NCBI GenBank assembly: GCA_021324735.1
Contig: JAJPIO010000014.1
Coordinates: 231,632-295,631 of the forward strand
From: Bacteroidota bacterium
GTDB lineage: Bacteria > Bacteroidota > Ignavibacteria > Palsa-1295
Direction: 5' to 3'
DNA length: 64,000 nucleotides
Shown here: positions 10,027 to 19,800 of the stretch, one piece after another
Position numbering within the stretch: the first letter of the stretch is position 1
Layout: every line of letters begins with the position of its first letter
Notes under the pieces: model-generated
Told to the model about the DNA's origin: nothing
Database searches by the model: none
Seen by the model: the letters and a program-made list of their open reading frames with translations, nothing else
Translations under genes and position numbers: made by a program

Positions 10027-10048
10027 TAAGGACGGTTTCTTGCATTAA
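10017..10048 (-). repeat. Direct repeat duplicating the ispE start region
   Basis: The 13-mer TTAATGCAAGAAA (minus strand) occurs twice, at 10036-10048 and 10017-10029, 19 nt apart. The downstream copy contains the used ispE start. The upstream ATG is out of frame because 19 is not a multiple of three. Confidence 0.85.
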
Positions 10049-10164
10049 AGAGGGAACATAAGCTTAATTAAGCACGGCAAACGATTCGGGTGTACCGTAT
10101 TGTTCTTAAATTAAATACGTTCGCCGTTTTTTCTCCCGCGCGCGAACCTCTTTTCTGTACGGAT

Positions 10165-11592
10165 ATGGCAACTGTCAATATAACAACTGAAAAATTGGCC
10201 GGCTCCAATGGTCATTCTTCAAGGGGCTCTTCTGAAAAAGCTAAAACGTCGTATCAACCTGTGCTAATACCGCCCTCTAAGGTTCACGAGACGCTGAACC
10301 AGCACATGCTTGCCGACGGGTTCGACCTGATTGTCGATCTTAAGAATTCGAAAGGATCCTGGATAGAAGATTCGCGAAGTGGCAAGCGCTATCTCGATTT
10401 CTTTACTTTTTTTGGATCGAGTCCGATCGGCCTCAATCATCCGAAAATGTTCGAGCCGTCCTTCGTCGAAGCGTTAATGCGGGCGGCGATCAATAAGCCA
10501 TCGAGCTCCGATGCTTATACTGTGGAGATGGCCGAATTTGTCGAGACCTTTGCGCGGCTCGCTATGCCGGAATATTTACCGCACGCGTTCTTTATTGAAG
10601 GTGGTGCGCTTGCCGTTGAAAATGCGTTGAAGACGGCGTTCGACTGGAAGGTCCGAAAAAATTTTACTCGCGGTTATACAACGGAGCGCGGCCGAATGGT
10701 GATGCATTTTCGATATGCATTTCATGGACGGAGCGGGTATACGATGTCGCTTACCAATACCGATCCGGTAAAGACGATGTACTTCCCAAAATTCAAAGAT
10801 TGGCCGCGCATCGACTCACCATTCCTTCATTTCCCTCGTACTCCGGAGAACATCGAGCGTTCGAAGAAAGAGGAGGCGATAGCCATACAACAGATGAAGG
10901 ATGCCTTTATCAATAATCCGGATGACGTTGCCGCGATCATTCTGGAGCCGATCCAGGCCGAAGGTGGCGACCATCATTTTAGTCTCGAGTTTATGCAGGC
11001 CCTTCGCGAACTCGCCGACGAAAATGAGACCATGCTTATCTTTGATGAGGTGCAGACCGGCATCGGGCTTACCGGAAAAATGTGGGCACATCAGCATTTT
11101 GTACAGCCGGATATTATGAGTTTTGGAAAGAAGACACAAGTCTGTGGTATGCTCGCCTCCAGACGTGTCGACGAAGCCTACGATAACGTATTCGTACGTG
11201 CCAGTCGCATAAACTCCACCTGGGGAGGTAACCTGGTCGACATGTTGCGCTTTAAACGTTATCTCGAAATTATTTACGAAGACAATCTCGTGGAGAACGC
11301 TCGCATTCAGGGCGATTTTCTGCTTGGTGAGGTGATCAAACTACAAGACGAATTTCCGCAACTCGTCTTTGAAGCACGCGGTCGGGGGCTTATGTGTGCC
11401 TTCGATCTTGCCGAAGCCCAGATGCGCGACCTGTTAAAGCAAAAATGCTACGAAGAAGGCCTCATTCTTATTGGTGCTGGCGATCGCTCGATCCGGTTCC
11501 GTCCGCCGCTCACGATCACGCGCGATGAACTTGCGATCGGTATCAATATCATTCGCGAGCAGTTAAAAGAGCTAAGCATTCGCGATTATTAA
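10165..11592 (+). CDS. lat: L-lysine 6-transaminase (lysine epsilon-aminotransferase)
   Basis: 475 residues from ATG 10165 (MATVNITTEK). The frame is open from a GTG at 10090, but that N-terminal extension is hydrophobic and unlike the family. A PLP-dependent class-III aminotransferase: it moves the epsilon-amino group of lysine to 2-oxoglutarate, giving aminoadipate semialdehyde/piperideine-6-carboxylate. Landmarks are PPSKVHETLNQHMLADGFDL (typical LAT start), FFTFFGSSPIGLNHP, FIEGGALAVENALK, LIFDEVQTGIGLTGKMWA (Asp contacting the cofactor nitrogen) and MSFGKKTQVCGM, whose Lys forms the Schiff base. A hairpin terminator follows. The next gene, 83 bp downstream, is on the same strand. The role may be lysine catabolism or a precursor for a secondary product. 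Confidence 0.9.
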   Translation: MATVNITTEKLAGSNGHSSRGSSEKAKTSYQPVLIPPSKVHETLNQHMLADGFDLIVDLKNSKGSWIEDSRSGKRYLDFFTFFGSSPIGLNHPKMFEPSFVEALMRAAINKPSSSDAYTVEMAEFVETFARLAMPEYLPHAFFIEGGALAVENALKTAFDWKVRKNFTRGYTTERGRMVMHFRYAFHGRSGYTMSLTNTDPVKTMYFPKFKDWPRIDSPFLHFPRTPENIERSKKEEAIAIQQMKDAFINNPDDVAAIILEPIQAEGGDHHFSLEFMQALRELADENETMLIFDEVQTGIGLTGKMWAHQHFVQPDIMSFGKKTQVCGMLASRRVDEAYDNVFVRASRINSTWGGNLVDMLRFKRYLEIIYEDNLVENARIQGDFLLGEVIKLQDEFPQLVFEARGRGLMCAFDLAEAQMRDLLKQKCYEEGLILIGAGDRSIRFRPPLTITRDELAIGINIIREQLKELSIRDY

Positions 11593-11621
11593 TACGGATT
11601 GCAATAAAACAATTTTTGTAA

Positions 11622-11660
11622 GGCGGGCGATTATCAGGTGACGTTATTCGCCCGTCTTTC
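11622..11660 (+). terminator. Probable terminator after lat
   Basis: GGCGGGCGA (11622-11630) pairs with TCGCCCGTC (11648-11656, one G-U pair), followed by TTTCGTT. The loop is long (17 nt) and the T-tract is short, so termination may be partial and the following gene may still be reached. Confidence 0.5.
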
Positions 11661-11674
11661 GTTAGTCTCATTCC

Positions 11675-12889
11675 ATGAATTCGCCCAACGATCTTGCCGA
11701 CTGGATGCGTGAGCGCTTTCCCGTGTTCAATAAAAACATCGACGACGGCATCCAGAGTGATTTTGAAGTCCTGATAAATGAGATTCCCGCGGCTATTAAT
11801 GCCGCCGTATTGAATTCTGCCATCCCGGATCGTGAGAAATTTACATATATCTCGATGATCCATAGTGCGCTCTTCCATCATGCGAAAGTGGTGGGCGAAG
11901 CTGGAGGTCCGTTGCCGTCTCGCTTTGAAGAAGTGATGGGACAGGTCGAGCAGGAGCTTGTTACTCGGGCGAAAGAGCTTGGGGTAGAGCATCGATTCCT
12001 TGCTACATTTTATCTGCTTTGTAACCCTGAGATTCCCGACATGCTCGGTAAGTTCGCGCAATTCCGTGCGATGGACTACGAGACGGCGTTCCTCCGTGTG
12101 AATCGTGAAGGGACGATACAGTATAAGATCGCCGCAAAGGCACTCATGCGAGCGTTTATCGAACTGCATGGTCAGTCGCCAAATGTAAGGACTCTTACTT
12201 CACTGCTAGAGCAGGCAGCGCAGTCCTTTTTCAAAATATCTCGAGGCAACAATTATCTTCTTCAGACCCCAGGTGGAGAGGAATTCCGATATCTTACACA
12301 ATACTTTGGCGAAGTCCGTGTAGCCGGCGGACCACCGCTGCGTGGTGTGAATGCCGGCGATCAGCCGTGGCCGTATATTATTGATCTTGTGCTTGGTGTG
12401 AACCTTAAAAGTGTTTTCGAGACAGCGTTTGAAGGCACACCGGTTGAGCGGCACTATCCGGACACCGTGCACGACAGCGCGGATGTCGTAGAATATGAGT
12501 TTCAATCGCAGCAGTATCTTCATGCAAATTATCTTTTACCGGAAGATTACGACGACATGAAGAGTGCGCTCGATGCCATTGAACGTTGGCGAGGAGATGT
12601 AACAGATGCACTTTCAAAGATAACCTCTCACTCCGATCAACTCGAGCTTGCCAACCATCTTTTAACCGTCATTAAGAATTATGTGACCGCTTCCGGTGTC
12701 CATTATTCGCTTGCGAAGCGGTATGTACCCAAGGGGCCAAATGGAGAGCAGATCGGTTCGGCTGGGACGAATATTCGCCGATATCTACATGATGGTTTGA
12801 ACGAAGAGCGCCGGAAAGTACAGCAGCGCCTTATAAGTAAGTATCCACAATTAAGTGAACGTAAAACAACCGAAGAAGCGACCGCATAA
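11675..12889 (+). CDS. Possible tryptophan-2,3-dioxygenase/PrnB-superfamily heme protein
   Basis: 404 residues, soluble, mostly helical, no signal peptide. I do not recognise it with certainty. The C-terminal part reads H-Y-S-L-A-K-R-Y (His near 343), then an insert, IGSAGT and RRYL, which recalls the proximal-heme-His plus GTGG-S-x-YL arrangement of tryptophan dioxygenases. The middle segment RGVNAGDQPWPYIIDLVLGV recalls the substrate/heme-side segment of the IDO/TDO/PrnB (DUF1864) superfamily. These are remembered motif resemblances, not an alignment. Its stop overlaps the next ATG by one base, so it is translationally coupled to a uracil-DNA glycosylase. If it is heme-dependent it could oxidise an indole or other aromatic. 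Alternative: an unrelated helical protein. Confidence 0.4.
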   Translation: MNSPNDLADWMRERFPVFNKNIDDGIQSDFEVLINEIPAAINAAVLNSAIPDREKFTYISMIHSALFHHAKVVGEAGGPLPSRFEEVMGQVEQELVTRAKELGVEHRFLATFYLLCNPEIPDMLGKFAQFRAMDYETAFLRVNREGTIQYKIAAKALMRAFIELHGQSPNVRTLTSLLEQAAQSFFKISRGNNYLLQTPGGEEFRYLTQYFGEVRVAGGPPLRGVNAGDQPWPYIIDLVLGVNLKSVFETAFEGTPVERHYPDTVHDSADVVEYEFQSQQYLHANYLLPEDYDDMKSALDAIERWRGDVTDALSKITSHSDQLELANHLLTVIKNYVTASGVHYSLAKRYVPKGPNGEQIGSAGTNIRRYLHDGLNEERRKVQQRLISKYPQLSERKTTEEATA

Positions 12890-13671
12890 TGGAGAAAAAT
12901 CAGGAAGATCTCGGAGAGCGCTTAGAGCGCTTTGTAAAAGAACAAGCCTCAGTCTTCGGCGAAGTGATCTCGTATGTGCCTGCTAAACTGGCCGTAACGA
13001 CCGTTCAACCATCTGAACCGGTGGCAGCCAAAGCAACCCCAGCAGCCGTTGTTTCCAGTCTTACCGGCCTTGAAGAACGTTTGGCCGTTCATAAGAACGA
13101 GCCGTGGTACAATGCTCCTTCTCTGGAAGTATTAGAGAGCCAAATACACGATTGCCAGAAGTGCCGGTTAGGACCGTTGCGTAAGAAATTCGTATTCGGT
13201 GTTGGTAATCCGAATGCAAAACTGATGATCATTGGTGAGGCACCCGGTGCTGATGAAGATGAGCAGGGGATTCCATTTGTCGGACGTGCGGGGCAGTTGC
13301 TTACGAAGATGCTCAAAGCGATCGAGTTTGAGCGCGAGGATGTCTACATCGCCAATATTTTGAAATCGCGTCCGCCGAACAATCGCGATCCTAAGCCGGA
13401 CGAGGTTGAAACATGTGAGCCGTATCTCTGGAAACAGATATCGCTTATTAAGCCGAAGATCATTTTGTGTCTGGGACGGATCGCTGGTACGAACTTGCTG
13501 AAGACGAACGAATCGCTCGGTAAAATGCGCGGTCAGGTATTCGATCTTTTCGGCGTTAATGTAGTAGTGACCTATCATCCGGCCGCATTACTTCGCAATC
13601 CAGATTGGAAACACGGAGCGTGGGAAGATCTTAAAAAGGTCCGTCGAATGTATGATGAGCTGGAAGCGTAG
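12889..13671 (+). CDS. Family 4 uracil-DNA glycosylase
   Basis: 260 residues. The ~65-residue N-terminal extension is Ala/Val-rich and probably disordered. The UDG core starts with C-x2-C in CQKCRL, the first pair of the four cysteines that hold a 4Fe-4S cluster in family 4 enzymes. Then come [20 protein letters not shown] (motif A, uracil site), [18 protein letters not shown] and CLGR (further Cys), and motif B HPAALLRN (His near 229). It removes uracil from DNA. The ATG overlaps the previous stop (ATAATG). It converges with def; the stop codons touch at 13671/13672. Confidence 0.9.
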   Translation: MEKNQEDLGERLERFVKEQASVFGEVISYVPAKLAVTTVQPSEPVAAKATPAAVVSSLTGLEERLAVHKNEPWYNAPSLEVLESQIHDCQKCRLGPLRKKFVFGVGNPNAKLMIIGEAPGADEDEQGIPFVGRAGQLLTKMLKAIEFEREDVYIANILKSRPPNNRDPKPDEVETCEPYLWKQISLIKPKIILCLGRIAGTNLLKTNESLGKMRGQVFDLFGVNVVVTYHPAALLRNPDWKHGAWEDLKKVRRMYDELEA

Positions 13672-14265
13672 CTACATTCCGGGCAGCCGCTTGACTTTGC
13701 CCTTAGGCTTAGCGTGATGTTCAGATGGTGGCGCCAATGGGTAATCCGTCTCGATATCGCCTCGCATCATTTTGGAAAGCTTTCCCTTTAAAAGGGAAAG
13801 CTTGAATGGTGAGAGATAATCAATAAAGTACTTACCGTGCAGGTGGTCGATCTCATGCTGTATCACACGAGCAAGGATCTTATCGGCTTCGATCTCAACT
13901 TCTTTGAGATTCTTATCGAGGAATTTAACGCCAATCTTTTCTGGTCGGATAACCTCTTCTCGAATTCCGGGCAAACTTAAGCAACCTTCTTCAAAAACGG
14001 ACTCGCCTTCAGTGCCAATAAGCACAGGATTGATGAGTACGAGCGCATCGCGGTCTTCCATGCCTTCCACATGCTTCAGATCGATGACCGTAAGCGCGAG
14101 CGACTTGCCGACCTGATTGGCAGCCAAGCCAAGGCCATCGGCATTCCGCATCGTCGCGATCATGTTCTTGATCAGCTTTTGCAGTTCTGCCGTATCCTCC
14201 TCGATCTGCGATGTCTCTTGTCGCAGAACCGGGTGGTCGAACGTATAAATGGGAAGTACTGGCAA
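13672..14265 (-). CDS. def: Peptide deformylase, TTG start just behind a tRNA
   Basis: 197 residues from TTG 14265. Fe2+/Zn2+ hydrolase that removes the formyl group from nascent N termini. Motif 1 GLGLAANQVG, motif 2 EGCLSLPG (metal Cys) and motif 3 QHEIDHLHG (two metal His and catalytic Glu) are intact. Family proteins begin right before 'PI..YGDPVLR', matching PVLPIYTFDHPVLR here. The only usable start between the upstream tRNA and this motif is the TTG. A longer reading to 14382 would translate through the tRNA and is rejected. The C terminus carries a ~35-residue Lys/Pro-rich tail. The mRNA leader would be 7 nt if the tRNA is cut out at its 3' end. Confidence 0.93.
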   Translation of the reverse strand: MPVLPIYTFDHPVLRQETSQIEEDTAELQKLIKNMIATMRNADGLGLAANQVGKSLALTVIDLKHVEGMEDRDALVLINPVLIGTEGESVFEEGCLSLPGIREEVIRPEKIGVKFLDKNLKEVEIEADKILARVIQHEIDHLHGKYFIDYLSPFKLSLLKGKLSKMMRGDIETDYPLAPPSEHHAKPKGKVKRLPGM

Positions 14266-14272
14266 AGTCTTG

Positions 14273-14345
14273 TGGACCTGAGGGGACTCGAACCCCTTAC
14301 CTCTACAATGCGAATGTAGCGCTCTACCAGATGAGCTACAGGCCC
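14273..14345 (-). tRNA. tRNA-Ala (anticodon CGC)
   Basis: 73-nt cloverleaf on the minus strand. The acceptor GGGCCTG pairs with CAGGTCC and contains the G3-U70 wobble that marks alanine tRNAs. The anticodon stem is CTACA/TGTAG around loop TTCGCAT, giving anticodon CGC (codon GCG). The T arm AGGGG TTCGAGT CCCCT is intact and the discriminator base is A. CCA is not encoded; the next bases are CAAGACT and then the TTG of def. The tRNA and def read the same way, so they are probably one primary transcript. Confidence 0.97.
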
Positions 14346-14357
14346 AACATCTGTTTT

Positions 14358-14375
14358 GACGGGCTAAAGCCCGTC
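14358..14375. repeat. Short intergenic palindrome GACGGGC-TAAA-GCCCGTC
   Basis: Perfect 7-bp arms with a four-base loop, followed by CTAC, lie 12 bp before the tRNA 5' end. A sister palindrome GGGGC-GAAA-GCCCC, also followed by TAC, sits at 45157-45170. They look like a small REP-type family rather than terminators, because no T-tract follows. Confidence 0.55.
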
Positions 14376-14475
14376 CTACCATTCGGCGGGGTGAAAATGT
14401 TCTTTGGCGGGGCTGAGTTCCAGAAGCCGCCTTTTTATTGATATTGTCGTAATTTTGAAGTTTCTATAAGTTTTC

Positions 14476-15954
14476 TTGACCTCTAACTATTTCACACTGG
14501 CTTCTATCGTCCGCGAATTAAAAGCGCGCCTGGAAGGGGTTCGCTTTCTTAATGCCTATTCTGTCCGTGCTAACGAGTTGCGGCTGAGGTTTGAAACGGG
14601 GACGTTAGTTGCACTTCTTCGCCCGATCAGCGGGGCATTATTTTTCTCTTCGAGGGAAGAGCATCTTCCAAAGCAGAATATTCACTACTTCTTTGAAGAT
14701 CTTGCGGGCCAACAACTTAGTGATATTTCGATCGCCGAACGCGATCGTATAATTATCCTTGCGTTCGCTGAGGGAGATATCGAACTCTCATTCTTTGGGA
14801 CTCCAAACGCTCGCCTGTTGAAAGAAACCAAGAGCATTGAATCTTTCAAAAAGTCTGGTCAGGCCGAGACCCCACGAGGTCGTGGCGGTTCGCCAGAAGA
14901 GTTGCTTGGTAAGCGCTATCTTCGCGAGGCAAAAGAAAGAGGGACAGATCCGCTAGAGTTGGTTAAGAAAATAGAGCAAAGCGAGAAAGCTTATATTTAT
15001 TCTAAAGAAGATGATATCCTTCTTTCTTTGATATCACTCAAGTCCCTGCATGATGGTTGGAAGGTAGAGTCCTTTGACACTGTGGATGAGGCTGTCCGCA
15101 AGGTAGTGATCGCGAGGGCTATTCTGACAAGACAAGCTGCCCTACGAAAAAAATTGTTAGATTCCGTTGATTCAGAAATCGAGCGACTCTCGCGATCACA
15201 ATCAGAAATGCGGAAGGGGGTGGAAAACTCGAATCGGGCCGAGCGATATGCGGCAATAGGGAATGCACTGCTCCAGGTTGGATATACCCTGGAACAAGGA
15301 GTTGACTCCGCCACTCTTGAAATAGAGGAAGAGCCTCTCGATGTAAAACTGGATCCAACGCTTACACCGTATGAAAATGCTAGCCGGTATTTTGAGCGTT
15401 CGAAGGCAGCAAAAGCATCCAAGGAATCTCTTCGTGAAAGAAGTGCCAAACTCCGAGAAGAGCTAAGTAAGCTCGAAAAATTGCGAGGGAGGATTATCGA
15501 TGCTCAGGATACCCGCGAGCTTGAAAAAATAGAACGTGAATCGGCAAGTGGAGTGACCAAACCCCAAGCCTCATCAACATCAACATCGAAATTTCGTGAG
15601 TTTGCTGTTGCCGGTGGTATGAGAGTGCTTGTTGGTAAAAATGCTAAGCAAAACGATGAACTCACCACACGAGTAGCAAAGAAGGATGATGTGTGGTTGC
15701 ACGCGCGCGGAGTACCGGGCTCGCATGTGGTGCTCCAGGCCGGTGGGCGAAAACAAATACCGAAAGAAGCGATCGAGCAGGCAGCCGAGATCGCCGCATA
15801 CTTCAGTGATGCGCGAACGCAAGGACTTGCGCCGGTGTCGTATGCGCTTCGTAAATATGTTCGCAAACCCAAAGGCGCCGATCCGGGCAGCGTGATCATG
15901 GAACGGGAAGAAGTTGTTATGGTCGTGCCACGCGAACCGAATTTAAAAGAATGA
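14476..15954 (+). CDS. rqcH: NFACT/RqcH-type ribosome quality control protein
   Basis: 492 residues from TTG 14476; a stop codon lies three codons upstream and MTSNYFTLASIVRELKARL matches NFACT N termini. Domains: NFACT-N (1-~190), coiled-coil middle (~200-360, many Glu/Lys/Arg heptads), NFACT-R (~375-492) with VWLHARGVPGSHVVLQ and KYVRKPKGADPGSV. RqcH binds 60S/50S-peptidyl-tRNA from stalled ribosomes and recruits tRNA-Ala to add alanine tails; the DxR-type catalytic residues cannot be assigned confidently here. Interestingly, the nearest tRNA gene, 130 bp away and divergent, is tRNA-Ala, though its CGC anticodon is not the one best known in tailing. The stop overlaps the next ATG by 4 bp. 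Confidence 0.88.
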   Translation: MTSNYFTLASIVRELKARLEGVRFLNAYSVRANELRLRFETGTLVALLRPISGALFFSSREEHLPKQNIHYFFEDLAGQQLSDISIAERDRIIILAFAEGDIELSFFGTPNARLLKETKSIESFKKSGQAETPRGRGGSPEELLGKRYLREAKERGTDPLELVKKIEQSEKAYIYSKEDDILLSLISLKSLHDGWKVESFDTVDEAVRKVVIARAILTRQAALRKKLLDSVDSEIERLSRSQSEMRKGVENSNRAERYAAIGNALLQVGYTLEQGVDSATLEIEEEPLDVKLDPTLTPYENASRYFERSKAAKASKESLRERSAKLREELSKLEKLRGRIIDAQDTRELEKIERESASGVTKPQASSTSTSKFREFAVAGGMRVLVGKNAKQNDELTTRVAKKDDVWLHARGVPGSHVVLQAGGRKQIPKEAIEQAAEIAAYFSDARTQGLAPVSYALRKYVRKPKGADPGSVIMEREEVVMVVPREPNLKE

Positions 15955-16880
15955 CGGAAAAGAAAGACCATCGCACAATAGCTCTCGCCTCGATCTTTTC
16001 CATTCCGGTTGTTTGGGGGACTACCTTCGCCGTCGTACAAGCCGCGCTTGCGGATTCAACTCCGACGTTATTTGTCGTTATCCGCTTTAGCGTTGCAGGT
16101 CTTGTCTTTGCTCTGATCTCCTCTTCAGCAAGGAAAGGAATAAAGTATCTCTTCACGGCACGTACCAGGGAAGAAAAAATATTCCGTCGTGATATAATAA
16201 TACTCGGGCTTTCGATCGGCGGAGGATACATCTTGCAAACTGCCGGTCTACTGACAACGACGACCTCAAAATCCGCCTTTCTTACTTCGACAGCAGTTAT
16301 CTGGACGCCCTTGATCTCACACTTGATGGGCCGTGAAAAAGTGACACGACAGCTTCTTGTTGCCGTTTTTGTAACACTGATCGGGGTCTTACTAATGACT
16401 CAGCCATATAAAGCGGAAGGTGTTTCGATCGGTGACCTTCTTACCATGTGTTGCGCGATCACATTCGGTGTCTATATTGTGTGGATCGATCGAGCGACGA
16501 AAAACGCAATGGCTGTAGTAAACGATGAACATACGGCAGCGCTGATGGTAACGTCCAGCCAGATCGTTGCTGCGGCGCTGCTATTCCTGGTCGTGCTTCC
16601 GTTTATGGAGACACCTCACATTCATTCGACCGGTACTTTTTGGAGTGCGATTCTTTATACGGCACTAATTGGGACAGGTGCGACCGCTTATCTTCAAACG
16701 CGTTATCAGGGATACGTTTCGCCAACAGCGGCAGCCGTCATTTATATGCTCGAGCCGGTGGTCGCCATGATCATCGCTGAACTATTTCTCACCGAACGCA
16801 TTAGTTTTCTTGAAACGTTAGGAGCATTACTAATTATTCTTGGTGTAATAATTGCCCAAGCACGGAAAAGTATGAGTTAG
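15951..16880 (+). CDS. EamA/DMT-family transporter
   Basis: 309 residues, ten hydrophobic segments in two similar halves, the standard drug/metabolite transporter layout. Early PVVWGTTFAVVQAAL and late YMLEPVVAMIIAELFLTE are typical EamA repeat motifs. Probably exports amino acids, nucleosides or drugs across the inner membrane; substrate unknown. It overlaps rqcH by ATGA, so the two are translationally coupled. The gene after it begins 5 bp downstream, extending the operon. Confidence 0.9.
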   Translation: MTEKKDHRTIALASIFSIPVVWGTTFAVVQAALADSTPTLFVVIRFSVAGLVFALISSSARKGIKYLFTARTREEKIFRRDIIILGLSIGGGYILQTAGLLTTTTSKSAFLTSTAVIWTPLISHLMGREKVTRQLLVAVFVTLIGVLLMTQPYKAEGVSIGDLLTMCCAITFGVYIVWIDRATKNAMAVVNDEHTAALMVTSSQIVAAALLFLVVLPFMETPHIHSTGTFWSAILYTALIGTGATAYLQTRYQGYVSPTAAAVIYMLEPVVAMIIAELFLTERISFLETLGALLIILGVIIAQARKSMS

Positions 16881-16885
16881 GAAGT

Positions 16886-19800
16886 ATGCTGAAAAATATT
16901 AAAATGGGTGTTAGCCGTCCGAATTCTCGCATTTTACTTGCGGTCGCCGCTCTGTTCATACTTCAACTGTCCTACGCTACACTTCCTGCCTCGGCTCAGG
17001 TCGGAGCCAGCTTTGGAAAGAATAAGGTCGAGTATAAGGACTTTCATTGGGAGTACATTCAATCCCCCCATTTTGATGTCTATTTCTACCAGGGTGGTAG
17101 AGCATTAGCTGAGTTTACAGCGGATCATGCGGAGGCGGCTCTGGATTCGATCGAGCGGGTGATGAAGTATGATATCACCAATCGTATCGCGATTCTCGTT
17201 TATAACTCTCATAACGATTTTCAGCAGACGAACGCCGTTGGTGAATTTTTGCCAGAAGGTGTCGGTGGTGTTACCGAGTTACTTAAGAACCGCGTCGTAT
17301 TACCGTTTGAAGGTGACTGGGAGCTTTTCCGCCACGTCATTCACCACGAATTGACACATGCCGTCGTGAATGATATGTTCGTTGGTGGAACGTATCAGGC
17401 ATTGCTCACTGGTGGAGGGATGGAGATCCCGTCCTGGATGAATGAAGGGCTTGCTGAGTATAATTCGCTGCACGGTCTCGATATCGAGACAGATATGTTC
17501 ATGCGCGATGCTACGCTTAACGATGCTGTACCACCGCTCGAACGTCTTGGTGGATATGTACAATACCGCGTCGGTCAAACAATGTACTGGTACATCGAGC
17601 AGCGGTATGGGCCGGACAAAGTTGGTGAGCTGTTACAACGCATCCACAATTCACGAAGCGTAGAAGCGGGCTTTCGCTCTACGTTTGGGCTTTCGATTCC
17701 AGAGTTTGGCGAAAAATTTCTCGAAGGACTCAAAGTTCTTTACTATCCCGATATTGCCCGCTTTGAAGATCCGAATAATTACGCGGAAGCACTTGCCGAT
17801 CATAAGAAATTAAATGATTTTATGAACGTCTCGCCGGAAATATCTCCAGCGGGCGATCAAGTTGCCTTTATCAGCGATCGTAGTGATTACTACGACGTCT
17901 ACGTACAGAGCCTAACGCATCCGGGCCGTATTAAAAAGATCTTGAATGGCGGCGGCGCAACAGCCAATTTTGAAGAGCTTCACTTGCTCACGCCTGGCTT
18001 AAGTTGGGCGCCCGATGCAAAGCATATCGCGCTCGCTTCTAAAGCAGGTGAAACCGATGCCATATTTATTCTTCCTGTGGAAGGTGGTGGCGGTCAGGAA
18101 CGTCTTCCAAATATCGATCTGGATGGCATTCAAGGACTTAAATGGTCGCCAGATGGCAAATATATCGCGCTTGTAGGTGTAAAGGACGGCCAGACCGATA
18201 TTTATCTGTACGATCTTGCGCAAAAGCAAATGCGCAACCTGACCAATGATGTCTTTGCCGATCACGAACCGACATGGAGCGCTGATTCGAAGTCGATCTA
18301 TTTTACGAGCGAGCGGGAGGGAAACCTTGCTCCGGGCGCCAATCCGATCGGTCGTTCCGGAGGAGTAAATTTCGAGAGCCCTAATCGTGACATCTATAAA
18401 TACGATATGGCGACGAATACGATCACCCGTATTACATCGACGCCCAATGCGAACGAATATTATCCGGCTCTTAGTCAGGACAACAAGCTGTTTTACATCA
18501 GTGATGCCAACGGCATCAATAATATTTACGAGGCCAATGCCGATGGATCGAATTCGCATCCGATAACAAACTCCGTCTCGAAGATCGACCAGATATCGGT
18601 ATCGAACGATGGGACGAAGCTCGCTTTCTCGACGATGCATAAAGGCGGTTACGACCTATACCTGTTACGCACACCAGAGAACCGTCACATTGACTCGCTT
18701 CCCATAACCGAGTATCGAAAGAATAATGGTGGACGCCTCGTTGCCCATATCGATACAACGGTAAAGGCCGATGTAGGCGATACCGCGAAAGGATATGGCA
18801 ACGTCGGCATCGATCTTCACGACTATGTATACAGCAACAATCCTTCGGACCAGCGTGGTACACATGGCCCGGAACATAAGCAGCCGGTTGAGATGATAAC
18901 GGGCTACAAGGATTCGAGTGGGCATTACATCGTCCATGAGTATCGCACGGTCTTTTCGCCTGATGTAATTATTGGCTCCGCAGGTTATACTGGGTTCTAT
19001 GGCTTGCAGGGAACAACGCAAATGCTATTTTCGGATGAGCTTGGCAATCAGCAGATCTTCTTCGCAACGAATCTCATCCTTGATCTTAGAAATTCGGACT
19101 ACATACTTGCATACTATAATTTAGCGTCGCGGCTGAATTGGGGTTTGCAGGGATACCATAGCGCCGCATTCCTGCTTGAAACCACGGATCCCGATGCGCC
19201 ATCAGAAATAAATCCGGTGGCACGGTTTACATCTACTGGAATTGCTGGTATGGCGGCCTATCCGTTTAGCCGATTTTCACGCTTTGATTTTGGGTTGACG
19301 GGGGCTGTCTTTCAAAAGGACCTGATCGTATCGGAGAATGTACCAACAAAGACAAAGTATGCTGTTTTTCCTCAAGCGGCATACGTGCATGATGATGCGT
19401 TGATGGCCTATTTTTATCCGATCGCCGGTACAAGATATAATATAGGGGTTTCTGCTGCACCGCAACTTGGTGCTGATTGGCTGGGCTTTGTTACGCCAAC
19501 GATCGATTATCGGCATTACTTTAAACTCGGAGGACTGTGGTCGTTTGCAACGCGTGTTGCTGGCGCAGCGAGCTTTGGTCCAACGCCTCAACACTTTTTT
19601 ATCGGTGGTGTCGATAGCTGGATCAACCGGTTCTATAAAACGCAGGGAATTCCGATCACCGATCCGCAGGACTTTGCTTTCTTTACTCCCGGGCTTCCGC
19701 TTCGTGGATTTGCATACGATGAAAAAATAGGGACTCGGTATGCGATCGCAAATCTTGAATTGCGCTATCCTTTCCCGATCATTGTCGGCGGCTTCCCATT

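Noticed and set aside
10090..10164. GTG start at 10090 for the lysine aminotransferase
   Set aside because: The added ~25 residues are hydrophobic and unlike family N termini; ATG 10165 is more natural, although no strong ribosome-binding site marks it.
14266..14382. N-terminal extension of def to 14382
   Set aside because: It translates straight through the tRNA-Ala gene and lacks similarity to peptide deformylases; TTG 14265 restores the family N terminus.
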